Below are positions 45,879 through 57,870 of a stretch of DNA of 64,000 nucleotides, piece after piece (position 1 is the stretch's first letter; each line of letters opens with the position of its first letter). A program made the position numbers and the translations under genes. The stretch is taken from the NCBI GenBank assembly GCA_965153455.1, contig OZ234494.1, forward strand, positions 25,721,354-25,785,353, written 5' to 3'. This DNA comes from Sphagnum compactum (taxonomy: Eukaryota; Bryophyta; Sphagnopsida; Sphagnales). The notes under the pieces are model-generated. The model was given only the letters and a program-made list of their open reading frames with translations. It did not search any database and was not told the DNA's origin.

Positions 45879-47945
45879 TCACAGAAGAGCAACTTCCCTG
45901 TTGAAGATCCAGCTAAAACTTCCAGTCTTGGGCCCTTTCTTGACCTTGGCCTGTGCACGCTCTTCAAGTTTCCGGATGCGAGGAGGCAGTGAGCACACAT
46001 ACTCTTGAGCTGTTTGCGCTTTGCTTGAAAGCCCTTGCATGCTGGCCACATTCCATCTATTCACCAAATGTTCCATAATGTCTGCATAGTCCCGAGCAGT
46101 GTACACCCCAGTCCTCTGAGCAACCAGTGAGAAATCGTCAAAAAGGTGCTCATTCTGTCCATCATACATCAAGTGGGCAGGCATGCTAACTTTCTTCCTC
46201 ATCATGTCAGCAAATGCTAGCATGGTACCATCAGGGTCAAGCTCAAAAAGTTTCTCCACGATCTTGGTGTATGCATTCTCATGTCGCCTCTCATCTGCTG
46301 CAACCAATCCACAAATAGTTGCCAGCTTGGCATCGCCAAATTGCTTGGCATGTCGGGCAGTGTTACCATGTGAAATGAATGTTGCTCGTTCTTGAAATGA
46401 TGTGTAAACAAAACCTAGATAGGGGTTGTTTTCTGTTTTTGGGTCCTGCAATCACCAGGACGATACTCAGCAGAGCATTTGGTTGAGGTTTACTATTTGA
46501 ACAGGTTTTACACATAGCAGTTAAAACCCTCATTGCCAAGGATCAAACTACTGAGCCTTATTGATCTTCCTAAAAAAATCACTATGGTGAAACAATCTGG
46601 GTTTGTAGCACAGAATAGGAGATGCTGCATACCATATCAGAGGCCACAAAGTTAGTCAGCAAAACCTTGTCAAGTTCACATCCACTGGTCAGTAGCATGG
46701 TTGCTGATCAAGGGCTTAACTGTTTAAGCTACTGTTCTTTCAACAGACAGTTAAATGAAACTGCAATTGGACAAGGATGCCACAACAGAGTCATCCCACA
46801 TCCCTGCAGGAAAGGAAAACATAATGTACCATTCCAGATCCGATTAGGTATTGAATGGTCTTCTCAATCTGTCTCATGTCCACTCGGCCAGTCAGGTACA
46901 GGTACTTGTTTAGCACATCACCATGCCTATTCTCCTCTGCGGTCCAAGCCCGAGTCCAAACACCCCAGGGAGAGGGGCTTGCACCAGTCTCATCCCTGGT
47001 CCCATCCAAAGTGTTGAGCATGGTCTGATATGTGGGAAGAGCTTCTTCTGTGATCATGTCTCCTACCAAACAAACAAGGTAGTCATCTGGGAGGCCTGCA
47101 GATCTCTCACGCAGCTCTTTCACCTCATCCAGGAAGCCTTCAGAAGATGGCTCTGGCAGATAATCCTGAGGCTGCCAGCACTTTTCAACTGGCTTCAGGA
47201 AAGGCAACAATGTGCTTTCAGCCCAGCCTTCCAAAGATTTGAAGACCTCTATTTTCTCAGGGGCGAGAGAGTGCGTAACCATTGAATGCTTCTCTTTTGT
47301 TCCGCCATTCAAGTCAGCTCCTCTGCAAGAAATCCAATCGATGCAATGCTACTGTTAGAAGATCCGGAGGAATATGGATAGATTTTCTATTCAGGCGCGG
47401 AAAAAAAGAAGAAGGAAAATGGACAACAAAAGACGAGGCAGATCTATCTGACGAAAACTGATTGCACAACGTAGGAGTACTAGACCTTCGGTTCTCATTC
47501 CAAAGCGCGCTATGATTAAAACTAAAACCTACCTTCTGCTCGCAAATCCACATGGGGAAAGCGATGTGTATAGAGCAGAGTGTTTCACTTCTTTGGATAC
47601 CCGCAGAAACCACTCCAAGAAGGAAAAAAAACCTAAAACCAAAGAAAGACTCGCTCTATTACAGGTTGGATCCTACCTGAACTTCTGCGAAATGGTGGCA
47701 GTCATCACAATAACCTCCCGGCCTCTCCCCGCCAGTTTACCAACGGGCCTAACCAGGCCTTTGAGAGGCAATTTAGTCCCGGACATGGTAGAGGAAGCCA
47801 GACTTCCACTGCTGCTGGTGGAGCACGTCGACAAATTAGCATTGCTTAGAGTACCGCAGTGAGTGGACGCCGCCGACGACGGTGCTGTAAACATGGTAGG
47901 TACAAACCCTCCTGCCACATGCGCAGACATGGACAAACTCGCCAT
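45879..47945 (-). CDS. Plastid stearoyl-ACP (acyl-ACP) desaturase
   Basis: Soluble plastid diiron enzyme that introduces the first double bond into stearoyl-ACP (18:0 to 18:1 delta-9), using ferredoxin and O2. Exons on the - strand: 47945-47677, 47322-46830, 46445-45879; GT-AG junctions, phases consistent, 442 residues. The first exon (about 89 residues) is Ser/Thr/Ala-rich and poor in acidic residues, as expected of a chloroplast transit peptide. All six iron ligands are visible: E182 ([10 protein letters not shown]), E220 and H223 (EENRHG), E273 (FQERATF), E306 and H309 (DERRHE). Other conserved blocks are [33 protein letters not shown] and the C-terminal FSWIF. The protein is slightly longer than typical members (about 390-400) because of the long N-terminus. 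Family is certain; substrate or position preference (delta-9 stearoyl versus a variant) cannot be read from sequence alone. Confidence 0.96.
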
Positions 47946-48480
47946 GTATTTTTTTTCCTTCCTTCACTCACGATATCCTGTGCGCACGCAGCCAAGATCA
48001 CAACAGCCAAAAAAACCAGCGCAAGTTGCACACCGTTCTATTCCCGCTCCGTTCCACTCCTTAGTGCAGAAGATGATGCGAATCGAGTGTTCAAGGAACA
48101 AGAACAAGAAAAAACAGAAAACGAACAGCGGCGGCGGCGGCAGAAGATGTTTAATGTCCTCTGCAGCAGAAGCGTCAACAACGGCAGGGACAACAAATGA
48201 GAAAGAAAGTGAAAGAAAGAAGTGGCAACAACGACACAAAGCTCGGCAAGCTCTTGGCTGCTGCGAACAAATAGCAAAACTCAAAAATACGGCCTACTAG
48301 AACCCACGCAGCAGCCTTGGCCACACACGGCACACCCAGACAGACAGACAGGCGAGCGCACTGTTCGAGGCGGCAAAGCTGCCGTAGGGTGTACATTAGG
48401 TCCCCATGGCCGCCCCACTCCCCCTCCCAACTCCCAAAAAACCCCAAATAAGAAAATGAAAGAAAAACAACCCGTGTAAT
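47946..48480 (-). promoter_or_regulatory. Probable 5' leader and promoter region of the desaturase gene
   Basis: This stretch has a higher GC content than the flanking intergenic DNA and overlapping open frames on both strands, none with a recognisable domain. It includes a GACAGACAGACAGG simple repeat (about 48340) and GGC repeats (about 48130). No convincing TATA box was identified, and the transcription start is unknown. Confidence 0.35.
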
Positions 48481-48779
48481 ATTAGAGTTATCCGTAAAGT
48501 CATGCCCTTTTGGCCCTGAGTTTCACCCCTCATTTGATGCTTCATCCCCTCCTGGCTGTTGTCCGCAAAGTCATAAATAAGGATATGAAATACTTGCTGT
48601 GACTCAAGATTAAACGCACCAAGCTCCAGAACATATTTGCTGCTAAACCGAGTTTCATACCCCTTTGAAGCCCAGTGTACTTTTTTTTTCGTGTTTTTTG
48701 AAATCTCGTCCCCTATGTGACCAAACAGGGGGTTCCGGTGCCGTCTTTTCCTGACTTCACGGATAACTTTAATTTATTC

Positions 48780-49216
48780 AGTGTTCTTTTTACTGGACAA
48801 ATTTCGTCGTTTTTCCCACCAGAAATTTAGGTGAACTTTTTTTAAGATTATAGTGTAAATTAGACTCATTTTTCTAATTTTGTGGAAAATTTCGCCAATT
48901 TTTTTTATCTCAGAAAATTGGGGGGAAAAAACCCTGAATGTATAATTCTTCAGTGCAGTTTTTTTTTCTTTTTCAATTTTGTGATGTTGCCACATTGGTG
49001 ATCATCCACCAGGAGCCATGTCTGGCTATAGATCAGCTATGAAATTATTAAAATCATTTAATATCTTGGCTACTCGCTTGAACCAATGTGTGAAAACATG
49101 ACAATTTTTTTTTCGATTTTTGGCGATCACAAAATTTTAAAAGGAACTTACTCTTTTTTTGGGGAAATTTTTTTCCCCAAATGGTGAAAATTAGCCACAA
49201 AAAAAACACTGCTTCA
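48780..49216. repeat. Dispersed repeat copy (TTTGGCTAC family), copy 3
   Basis: It contains TTTTCAATTTTGTGATGTTGCC, then CTTGGCTACTCGCTTGAACC, a 'ttggcgatcacaaaattt' block and AAAAAAACACTGCTTCAG, in the same order as in copies at 5800-6370 and 17430-17960. Confidence 0.5.
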
Positions 49217-52200
49217 GTAAATATTTAGTTCCTAATTTCACAGGTTTATTTGGCTTTTGTCCGAGTGGATGGATGAATTGTCCTTCCTCCCTCTCTATTA
49301 GGTCATATCCAAGATACCCACCCCTACATTCGTTTCCTTTCGAGGTTGTCCTGGTTTTGTAATGTTGTTGGTAACATTAGTTAGGGTAGTAAGTGCTTTT
49401 TTTGGTAATGTTTTAGAAATTGAGCCAATGGGAGGGTGCGATGGGTGTTAAGAACCATCATACTCTATAATAGAGTTTTAAAAGTACTTTAGCGGCATAG
49501 CCGCTAAGTAAACAGTTCCCTTTTCATTTCTATGTGCATTTTGAGGGATCTCCCCCAGCAGAAGAACCCTAGACCGTTATGCCGAGGGAGCTTTCCCAAT
49601 TTTATAAGTTCCCATGATCCCATGGAAATATTTCTTTTCTACAAGAAGCCAAGAAATAAAAAGAGAGTTGTTTACATAAGGGGAAGTTCTCATACTCATG
49701 TGTTCTCCTGAGGTTCAAAAACATCCTCGAGTGCCCCTCCCTAAGGAGAACACACCATTTTGTAAGGGAACCTCCCCTACAAGAAAATAGGCTCTCCTAT
49801 TTATGACTTCATGGTTTAAAACGTCACAAACGGAAGGGGAAAAAGTTCATCTTAAACATATTTTTTTCATCTTGTTGACAAATACAATCATTCATTATGA
49901 TTATTCTGTGGTTCAAATTCAAGGGCTACTTAAAAGAATCGATTGTCAAGATTTCAATCATCTCTACCATTTTATGATGGGCAACTTCATTGGAATATGA
50001 TGGATAATGAATTATGATGTTTTCCTTTGTGGTTTAAAGTGTACAAATCTTGGGGGCGTTTAGGGTTTTAAGGGTTGGGGCACACATCTTTTGTTTTTAG
50101 GCATGATCTTGTTTTAATTGTTGCTCTTGCTTGGTTCAGGGCTCGATGCTTTATGATGAAGATTAGGATTTTTTTTCAAAAAATTTATAATTAAAAAAAC
50201 ACCAATCTGGAGAGGATCAAAATCCAAGTTGAATTGTTACAAGTTGGATGCGAAAGACTGACATCATAGTGGGGATCTTTCAACTACAATTTGCTTGCAA
50301 CAAGTTGAATGGGAGGTGGGTATTGAAAGCAAAAGCTGAAAGGTAGCTAAATCTAGTGGTATCAATTGATTTAAGATAGAAAATGATTGCACCTTTTGGA
50401 GTGTGATGACAACTAAAACAAAAGAAAATAATTATGTTGGAAGGCAGAATATTTTTTGCCCTTTCATAGCCCAAGCAACATTGGCATAATTATGCAAGAA
50501 AACATTTACTCGTTTATGTAAACATTCCAAAATTTTGATTGTTAAATGGAGGAACTAATATGTTGGGTGTTGGTAGTGTGATATATATATATATATTGGG
50601 TGGAAGCTCATTAAGGTGGAACATAAAGGACGTCGTATCATTAATTTTCCCAATTCTTAAATTTTCAATTGCGATTTATGTGTGCCACTAATGGAATGGG
50701 ATTCATATGAAAATGACTTTAAACATCAAAACATAATGTAAATATTTCACAAAAAAAATAAAAATCCAATTCATGATAGACTTTGTAAGTACTACACAAT
50801 TTTTCATGCAGTTCCCAAAATGCACCACAAGGTGTTCCTATAACCAAGAATTTGTGTGTATATATAATGGATAAATGAATGTAACATAAGATTAAATCAA
50901 ATGTGTTTTTTGTCTTCTTGGTTTGGACAAATTTTTTTTTAAGGATGGTGATTCCTAGGAAATCCTTTATTTTTCATGATTAGTGCATTTGGAGCTTTTT
51001 TTTAAGAAATCAATGCAAAAAACAAGTATATTATGGTTTATTATGAATGTCCATTGATTATTCTTGGCCATACATTTCCTTTTAGCTATGTCAAAATTGA
51101 CCAAGTATCTTTTTCTTTTTTTTTCTCAATTATGAACTTTCATGATGTGCCATTTTTGTTTCACCCAAATGTGTTTTCATCTTATTACTTTTGAAGCAAT
51201 GAGTCTTTGTGTAAAACATGATCAATGAAATAGGTTTATAAATATGAGATCAATTATGACATCATTAGTTAAGACGCAAATTAGTGTTGGGCTGTTATAT
51301 TGATGGAATTTTGAAATATAAATTGATATAAAAAATCAGGTTGCATTGTAAAGACATGCTTAGGCAATAACTACCTCATATGTCTAGTATTTGACTAGTA
51401 TGAAAAGATTAATAAAGATTCAATACTAGTGACCACCTAACACAGAATTTCAGAAATATTCGATAAACTAATATTTGCCTTATTTGATTTTTTTGAAAAA
51501 AAATTTGATACCAACTTCATACAAGGGCAATACAAATTTCAATACTTGAGGTATTAACCTACTTCATACCAACCAATTATCAACCTTATATTCAATATTA
51601 ATATTAAGATGGTGTCAATTTCTTAAAAAAGATTTGAAGCCACTACCAAGTTAGTATGAATTTTTAGATTTTTTTTTATGATAGTACCAGCTAATATTTT
51701 CAAAAGTAGATACCCACCTGTAAGCAAAACTTGACCTTAGAAGAACAATGTCAGCTCATCAACAAGAAGAGTTGAATGTCAAAAAAGAAGTTTGCATAAT
51801 TGTTTCTATCCTCAGTGGAAATTAAATTCACAATTAATGAATACAAAGGTGTCACACATTGCATCACAGTGCATCCCAATACATTCATTACCATGATCAC
51901 ATCACAAAAGGTCGACACGTATTAGATCAGTGGGTTATGGAACATGCACCAAAAAAGACTAGAGTTATTTAGTTGGAGGTTAGTAATGTGACACAAGTAA
52001 TACTAGTGTGGCCTGTGCCATTGGCCCAAGTGTTACCACTTACCACGTCCTCAACTGACTTTTCCTTCCAAAACCTGGTTTTTTGGAATTTATTTGAATT
52101 TTCAGGGGCAGAAATCACTTAAAAATCAATATCTCCCACCTTCTGAATCTAAATCTTACCAAATAAATTCCATTAAATCCTGCACATCTCCTTGTCAAGA

Positions 52201-55013
52201 GCTTTCCAAAAACACCAAGAACACAATGTGAAGCATCCCGGTTTGATGGATCTCACAACTACAAAACAAAACAAACTTCCTTCTTTCATACATAGATATG
52301 GGTGTGATCACACTACTAGAAGCCATTTTAGGCATATCTAGTCTTTCTTTTTCTGTTTACAAGTCTCATAAACTAAGTTAATGTTGAAAATGTGCATGTT
52401 GTATTTATATGACACCCCTTTAATATATCAATTTAGTATTTAAACAAGTTTGAAAATAATCCAATGAATATAAAAAACCTTTCAACACATTTTGAACACA
52501 ATGTTACAAAGAAAAAAAAGGTATAAGCAATTTTTGTTTAAAATTGTTTCAAGATTTTTGATTGATCCCATGTTGTCACATAAGTTAAGCAAGATTAGTC
52601 ACAACAACTCATGTAGGGATGTTCTTGGTTCTTATTATCTTGTCTTTACCCATGTATCATGAACATTGTTTTGTTTCTTCATTATTGAAACCATTATACA
52701 ATTTTAAATTTTAATAATTTGACATAATTGAGGCTCAAATGTGACGATGCATTAAATTTGAATGGATTCGACATGGTTAACTTTTGTAGGCAATGAACAC
52801 CACCTCTCTTGCCATCTAATGTTGCTTCCGCTGCCCACATTAAAAGTTGGAATATTTTCTAATTTGGTTTTTTATTTCATGGTTAGAGAATTATTGTTTT
52901 TTACTTGAAATTTTAATGAAATGTTGTTTTTCTTTTGCTTATATAATTTTGGGATTTTATGAAAAAATTTATTTCATTTTTATGTTTTGCCATTTTTTTT
53001 CTTTTATTTTGAATGTAAAATGGATCCTTGCTTATGAATCATGGATATTATATGGAAATGGCACCACATCACAAACTTAATGGGTCATGATTTGACAATA
53101 ATAATCGTGCAAAATTTATTTTTCATAGGTTCGTATTGTTTAAAGTACTTGCAAAAAAGTAGCCCCACAAAAGTCTTAGAGTCTTTTTTCCTTTTTTTGG
53201 TACCCCAATCGTGAATGGACCTTCTTGTCATTGTATTCCAATATGAATATTGCTTAAATAAGAAACCTTTCACCTTTCTCCAAAACCCAAAGTTCAAGAA
53301 ATGCTTTTATTGTATCCTCAATAGTTTTAATACATGGGGGAACTTATTTTGTCGTCATTTCTAAATGCAAATAAATGACATGTATGAGACAAAATCATTA
53401 TGAATCAATAAGTAAAGAGACAATATGATATGTGTTTTTTTGCTACAATGGGAGTATTTCCAAATTTTGTAAAATGATTAACATCAAATTTTTGAAATAT
53501 TTATCATGAATATGTTTTGGAAGAATTAAAGTTAATTAAATTCCATTGTAGCTACTAATGGATGTTCCATTTCATTTGTAGATTGTTTTGTTTGATGTTC
53601 ATTGTGACAACTTGTGCATTGATATCAAAAGTTTAGCTCTCAAATCTTGTGCATTGTATATGTAGATTATATTACATGGAGGTATTGATTTTCTTTTGGA
53701 ATGTCCTTCTCAAGTCTTTTTAGGTTCTGTTCAACAGTTTATCAATTCAATGTGTCAGAGCTCAATTTATTCTATAAATTTTACCTCTTTCAAATATCTT
53801 GCCTTTAGTTTTTGTTTTTTAAACTTATTTATTGAGGTGTATTCTGTAGATGGCAACATTCCACATGGAAAGGGAAGCTTGATCTCACCATCTTGGTTGG
53901 TGATTTGTAAGTTGCACAAAGTTATGGAAAAATGTTTTTGTGCCATGTTTGGGTTTTAGCCCAAGTTATGTGCGCGTATTGAAGGATGTTGCTTATGATA
54001 AGAACAACATCACAAGTTCCATATTCAACTTCTATTGTTTGGAGCACAAGGATTGCATTGGATGGTACGTTTGGGCAAGTATATAATTGTTGGTGACAAC
54101 TTGCCAAAGAATTTTTAGGACACCATCATGATGCCAAATACTACTACATTGATTGTCAACATTCCATTTCCTTTTTTTGTTTTTTTGACTTTGGAGCGCC
54201 CTATTGTATTAAGACCCATTGGATATCAAGGCTAAACCCTTTGAAGTAGTTGTTAGGAGAATACAAATAACTTGTTGTGAAAATGCACACATATGCACCA
54301 AAGAGCAAGCTTGCTTAGGAAAATTTAGACTTAGGTTTGCCATGCATTCTTCCAATGTGGAAGTGACACACACATTGATTAAATATGGTCAAAGGTGAGA
54401 TGTTTATATTTGTGAATTCATTGATGCAGTGAAATCAGCAAATTTGATTGAATTAACACTAACTTTTTGTTGATTTTTTTTGTAAATTTGATGATTCTAC
54501 TTTTAATGGGTTCACTTCTATTTGTGAACATCATAGTGAATAGCCACTCCCCACCTAAATTTCACATGATTTTGATGTTGATATTTACTTGTTGGGTGCG
54601 ATCACAATCAAACAAGCCAACATGATTACTTTGCAAAAAGACTATGGCCTTTTTTTAAATCCTCATGACTATTGCATATAAAGGAAATTTTAAATGAAAT
54701 CTTTTATAACTTGTTACCAAAAGTACTTATAGTTTTTTTGATACATCACATTTTGTATGTTAGTTTTTTTCAAATAACCACGATTTTTTAAAAAGTGTAA
54801 AACTTTTGTTAGATTCTACATTTCGTCATGAAAAATGATCATAATTTCAATTCCTTCCCGTATATGTTAAAGTCTTTGAGTTTTTATTTTTGTGTATCAT
54901 CAACTATAACTTTGTATTGTATGTCATGTGTATTACACACCATTTGCATGTTGTAAAAGACTCTTTACATTCTATTTAAAAGTTTTTAAAAAAAAAACCC
55001 AAAATGATGTTGC

Positions 55014-55036
55014 AACACACACACACACACACACAC
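55014..55036. repeat. (CA)n microsatellite
   Basis: An uninterrupted CA dinucleotide run follows TTGCAA. Confidence 0.9.
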
Positions 55037-56920
55037 ATGTTTCAATAATATCCCCCAAAAACACATTCAAAGTAATCACAAAGGGCATCAAATGTCAAAA
55101 ACTATTATAGAAAAATTAAAGATTTATTTATTTTTTACCATTTGAAACCATGGCAATCATAGTATATTATTCCTTTTTAACACATATGAATGTCGATAAA
55201 CTCAAATTTAAAAATATATTTGATCCAATTTTAGATTTTGGTTTAGTTAAAGATATTTGAAAATGAAAATTTTTGTCATTAAAAAAAGACATTTTTACAA
55301 AGGATTTTTAAAGGATTCATATAATAAGAATATTAAGTTAATGGTAAAAAAATGAGATGATAATAACCTATTGGACACACTTAAAAAACATAACAATGAC
55401 AAAAATGTGGAATTCTAAATAACATAGGAAACAAATGTTCAAATTATTTTCAAACAATAGGTAGTTGAAAACAATTCATGATCTTTTGCCATTTCAAGCT
55501 TGCATTTTTTTAAATTTTTTTTAATTAACTTATGATATAGTCTAGGGTAAGATTCAACATTAAATAACTTTGAAAAAACTTTTACAGAAAATTTCTAAAA
55601 CTAGATGTTGAGGCATTGAAATTCTCAACATTACACATATCAAATGACAAAAATTGAAGAGACATGAAAACCTAAGCTTTCACCTATTTAAGTTTAAGGA
55701 ATGTGACACTTGTGAAAAAAATTAATACATGAAAATTTAGTTGAAATTCATATACTAATTTTTTTTTTTGACTTTTTGAAATTTGATAAGTAATGTATGA
55801 GGAAAATGATAGTTGTGAAAAAGTTAGTAGAGGAGTGGCTCAATTAATATGAAACTCAAATTTTTGGTTTAAATAAATTCATACTCAAATGACTTATTGA
55901 AAATTTGAATTTTCAACAATGAAAAAATTATTAATTATTAAAAAAGGATATAAAAAACCATTTTTATGTGCTAAACCTAACCCTAACCTATAATATTATA
56001 AAAGGTCAATTAACTCCAAGACACAGTTTGAAAATGTTTGCACGATTATATTCATTCAACATCTTGTATGTTAAATTGTCTAATGTCCATCACCTAGTCC
56101 ACATGCTTTCATGTTTAAGTGTAAAAGAAAAAAACTTTGATTGACAATTAAGTTTGTTTTTGTATTGTTATGTCCAACCTTTAAAAAAAAATCTAAACAT
56201 TGTTCTTTCTAGGCATGATCTTCGAATGTTTGCATATGTTGTCATTATAAACTCACACAAACATATTTTCTTCCTCAATTGCATTCTACACATGTGGAGT
56301 TTGTAGACTTTGGAAATGGTGAATGGCAAAAAATAAAATTACTAAAATCAATATCTATGAAATCAATTTGTTTTTTCCTTGCATTTCACCCTTCTTGTTT
56401 GTGTTACCAACTTAACTTCCAATAAAATGGATTTTGTGTACATGATATGCGGTGTCTAATGTATGCTTATTTATGTTAAATGAAATTTGATTCTAAACTT
56501 GACAAGTGTTTTTTTAGAAAAGTGTTTTAAAACAACTTTAATGAAACAAAAAAGCTAAAATTCAACAATATACCATTATCCACTCTTTCACAAAAGAATT
56601 GCAAAATAGAAACCCTAAACTCAAGATGACAAACAGCTAAGTTTTGTAGATAAGAACATGGATGTGCCAAGGGCACCTGGATTCAATGAATATGTGTGAT
56701 TTTTTTGTCTTGTAATCAGGAGTGGACAGTGGAAGGACCCAAAAGCTCATTACGAGTTCCCATAACAATTAAATTACAGCAATCCTATAAATTCTCCAAA
56801 TCAAACATTAAAAAAAAATCCCAAACAAACTTTGGCCAAACTACAAGGTCAAACTGTAGTCAAGTTACTTCACTCTCAAGCTAAGGCCATGGCACCTTCA
56901 CCATATTGAGTGATGTCTCT

Positions 56921-57250
56921 TAGTGGCCATATTAAGCCCTAGCAATGTTAGGTATGAACTCAGAGACTCTGATGTAGTCTGGAGCATGGGATTATTTGTA
57001 ATAGTGAGAAATAATAAAATAAATGGATATTGGGAACATTTTTACCATGGTAACAACGTGAGTGGGTGCAGGTTCATACAAGGCAGGTCTAGTGGCCATA
57101 TTAAGCCCAAAAAATGTTAGATATGAACTCAGAGACTCTGATTTAGTCTAGAGCACGGGGTTACTTGTAATAGTGAGAAATAATTTAAATGTATATTGGG
57201 ATTTTTACCATGGTAACAACGTGGGTGGGTGCGGGTTCACACAAGGCAGG
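56921..57250. repeat. Tandem duplication of about 165 bp upstream of DCP5
   Basis: 56921-57089 and 57090-57250 align along their length. Both begin TAGTGGCCATATTAAGCCC, share GAACTCAGAGACTCTGAT, and end with ACCATGGTAACAACGTG and CAAGGCAGG. Differences are scattered substitutions and a short deletion in copy 2. It lies about 0.6-0.9 kb upstream of the DCP5 start codon. Confidence 0.92.
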
Positions 57251-57389
57251 CCTAATCACAGGCTAGGAAGAGAAATGGTTGGGATGAATAATCAACAAAG
57301 AAGCCTTTGGGATGAATAGTTGACCTGTGTATGGATGAAACCCTACTCATCGACCTAGTTGACCATTATTAGGGTAACTTTTAGGTACC

Positions 57390-57870
57390 TACTGCCTACT
57401 ACTACTACTGCTGCTGCTACAACTACTACAGCCGCCTGCCTCGCTCCCTCCCTCCTCCTTCCTTACTCCGGTCCTTGCATGGAAGTTGCTTTGTACCTGG
57501 GGGAGTGGGCGTAGGTGAGAAAACCAAGGTGTTTGGATTCGAACCCATGATCGGTGCCCCAACAACAACGCGACAAACCAGCGGGATAAGTTAAATGGCA
57601 GCAGTAGCAGCAGCACACCAAGAGCCCTACACGAACACACACATACACACAACACTCTTCGCTTCCGCAGCAGTTTTGCACCCCTTTTTGAGAGAGAGAT
57701 AGAGAGAGAGAGAGCGAGAACAAGAACAAGAGACACATGCACACTCACGCACACATATTTGCTATTGAGGACTAAGAAAGGAGTAGGAAGTTTGTGCAAG
57801 TACTAGGAGAAAGAGCCTGGAGGAGCCTGGACGAGGAGCAGAAGGTGGCGACAACAAACGATAAAGTAAT
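57390..57870 (+). promoter_or_regulatory. DCP5 promoter and 5' leader region with simple repeats
   Basis: The region holds CTA/CTG trinucleotide runs (about 57395-57430), a GA-rich run (about 57685-57725) and purine-rich DNA before the start codon. No TATA box was recognised. The open frames on the - strand here (such as 57389-57799) are low-complexity shadows of these repeats. Confidence 0.4.

Larger units (their letters stand above)
48481..56920. other. Intergenic DNA between desaturase and DCP5 genes
   Basis: About 8.4 kb of AT-rich DNA without a supportable gene. It contains a dispersed repeat copy (48780-49210), a small hairpin TTAGCGGC-ATA-GCCGCTAA (49489-49507), an AT microsatellite (about 50580-50596), a CACTA-like terminus CACTACTAGAAGCCATTTTA (about 52313) and a CA microsatellite (about 55014-55036). 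Open frames are short and unrecognised. Confidence 0.5.

Noticed and set aside
46622-47285. + strand frames of 120-131 codons across the desaturase
   Set aside because: These are antisense shadows of exon 2 of the desaturase.
47863-48300. Overlapping + and - strand frames upstream of the desaturase start
   Set aside because: They are antisense or leader shadows with low-complexity Lys/Arg or Phe/Ser content. The real gene is defined on the - strand by diiron motifs.
49489-49507. TTAGCGGC-ATA-GCCGCTAA hairpin as a terminator or element end
   Set aside because: The arms are only 8 bp. Nuclear genes do not use such terminators, and no paired repeat was found.
57389-57799. 136-codon - strand frame upstream of DCP5
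   Set aside because: It is composed of Ser, Leu and Cys runs that mirror CTA/CTG, GA and CA repeats in the DCP5 leader region, and it has no domain.
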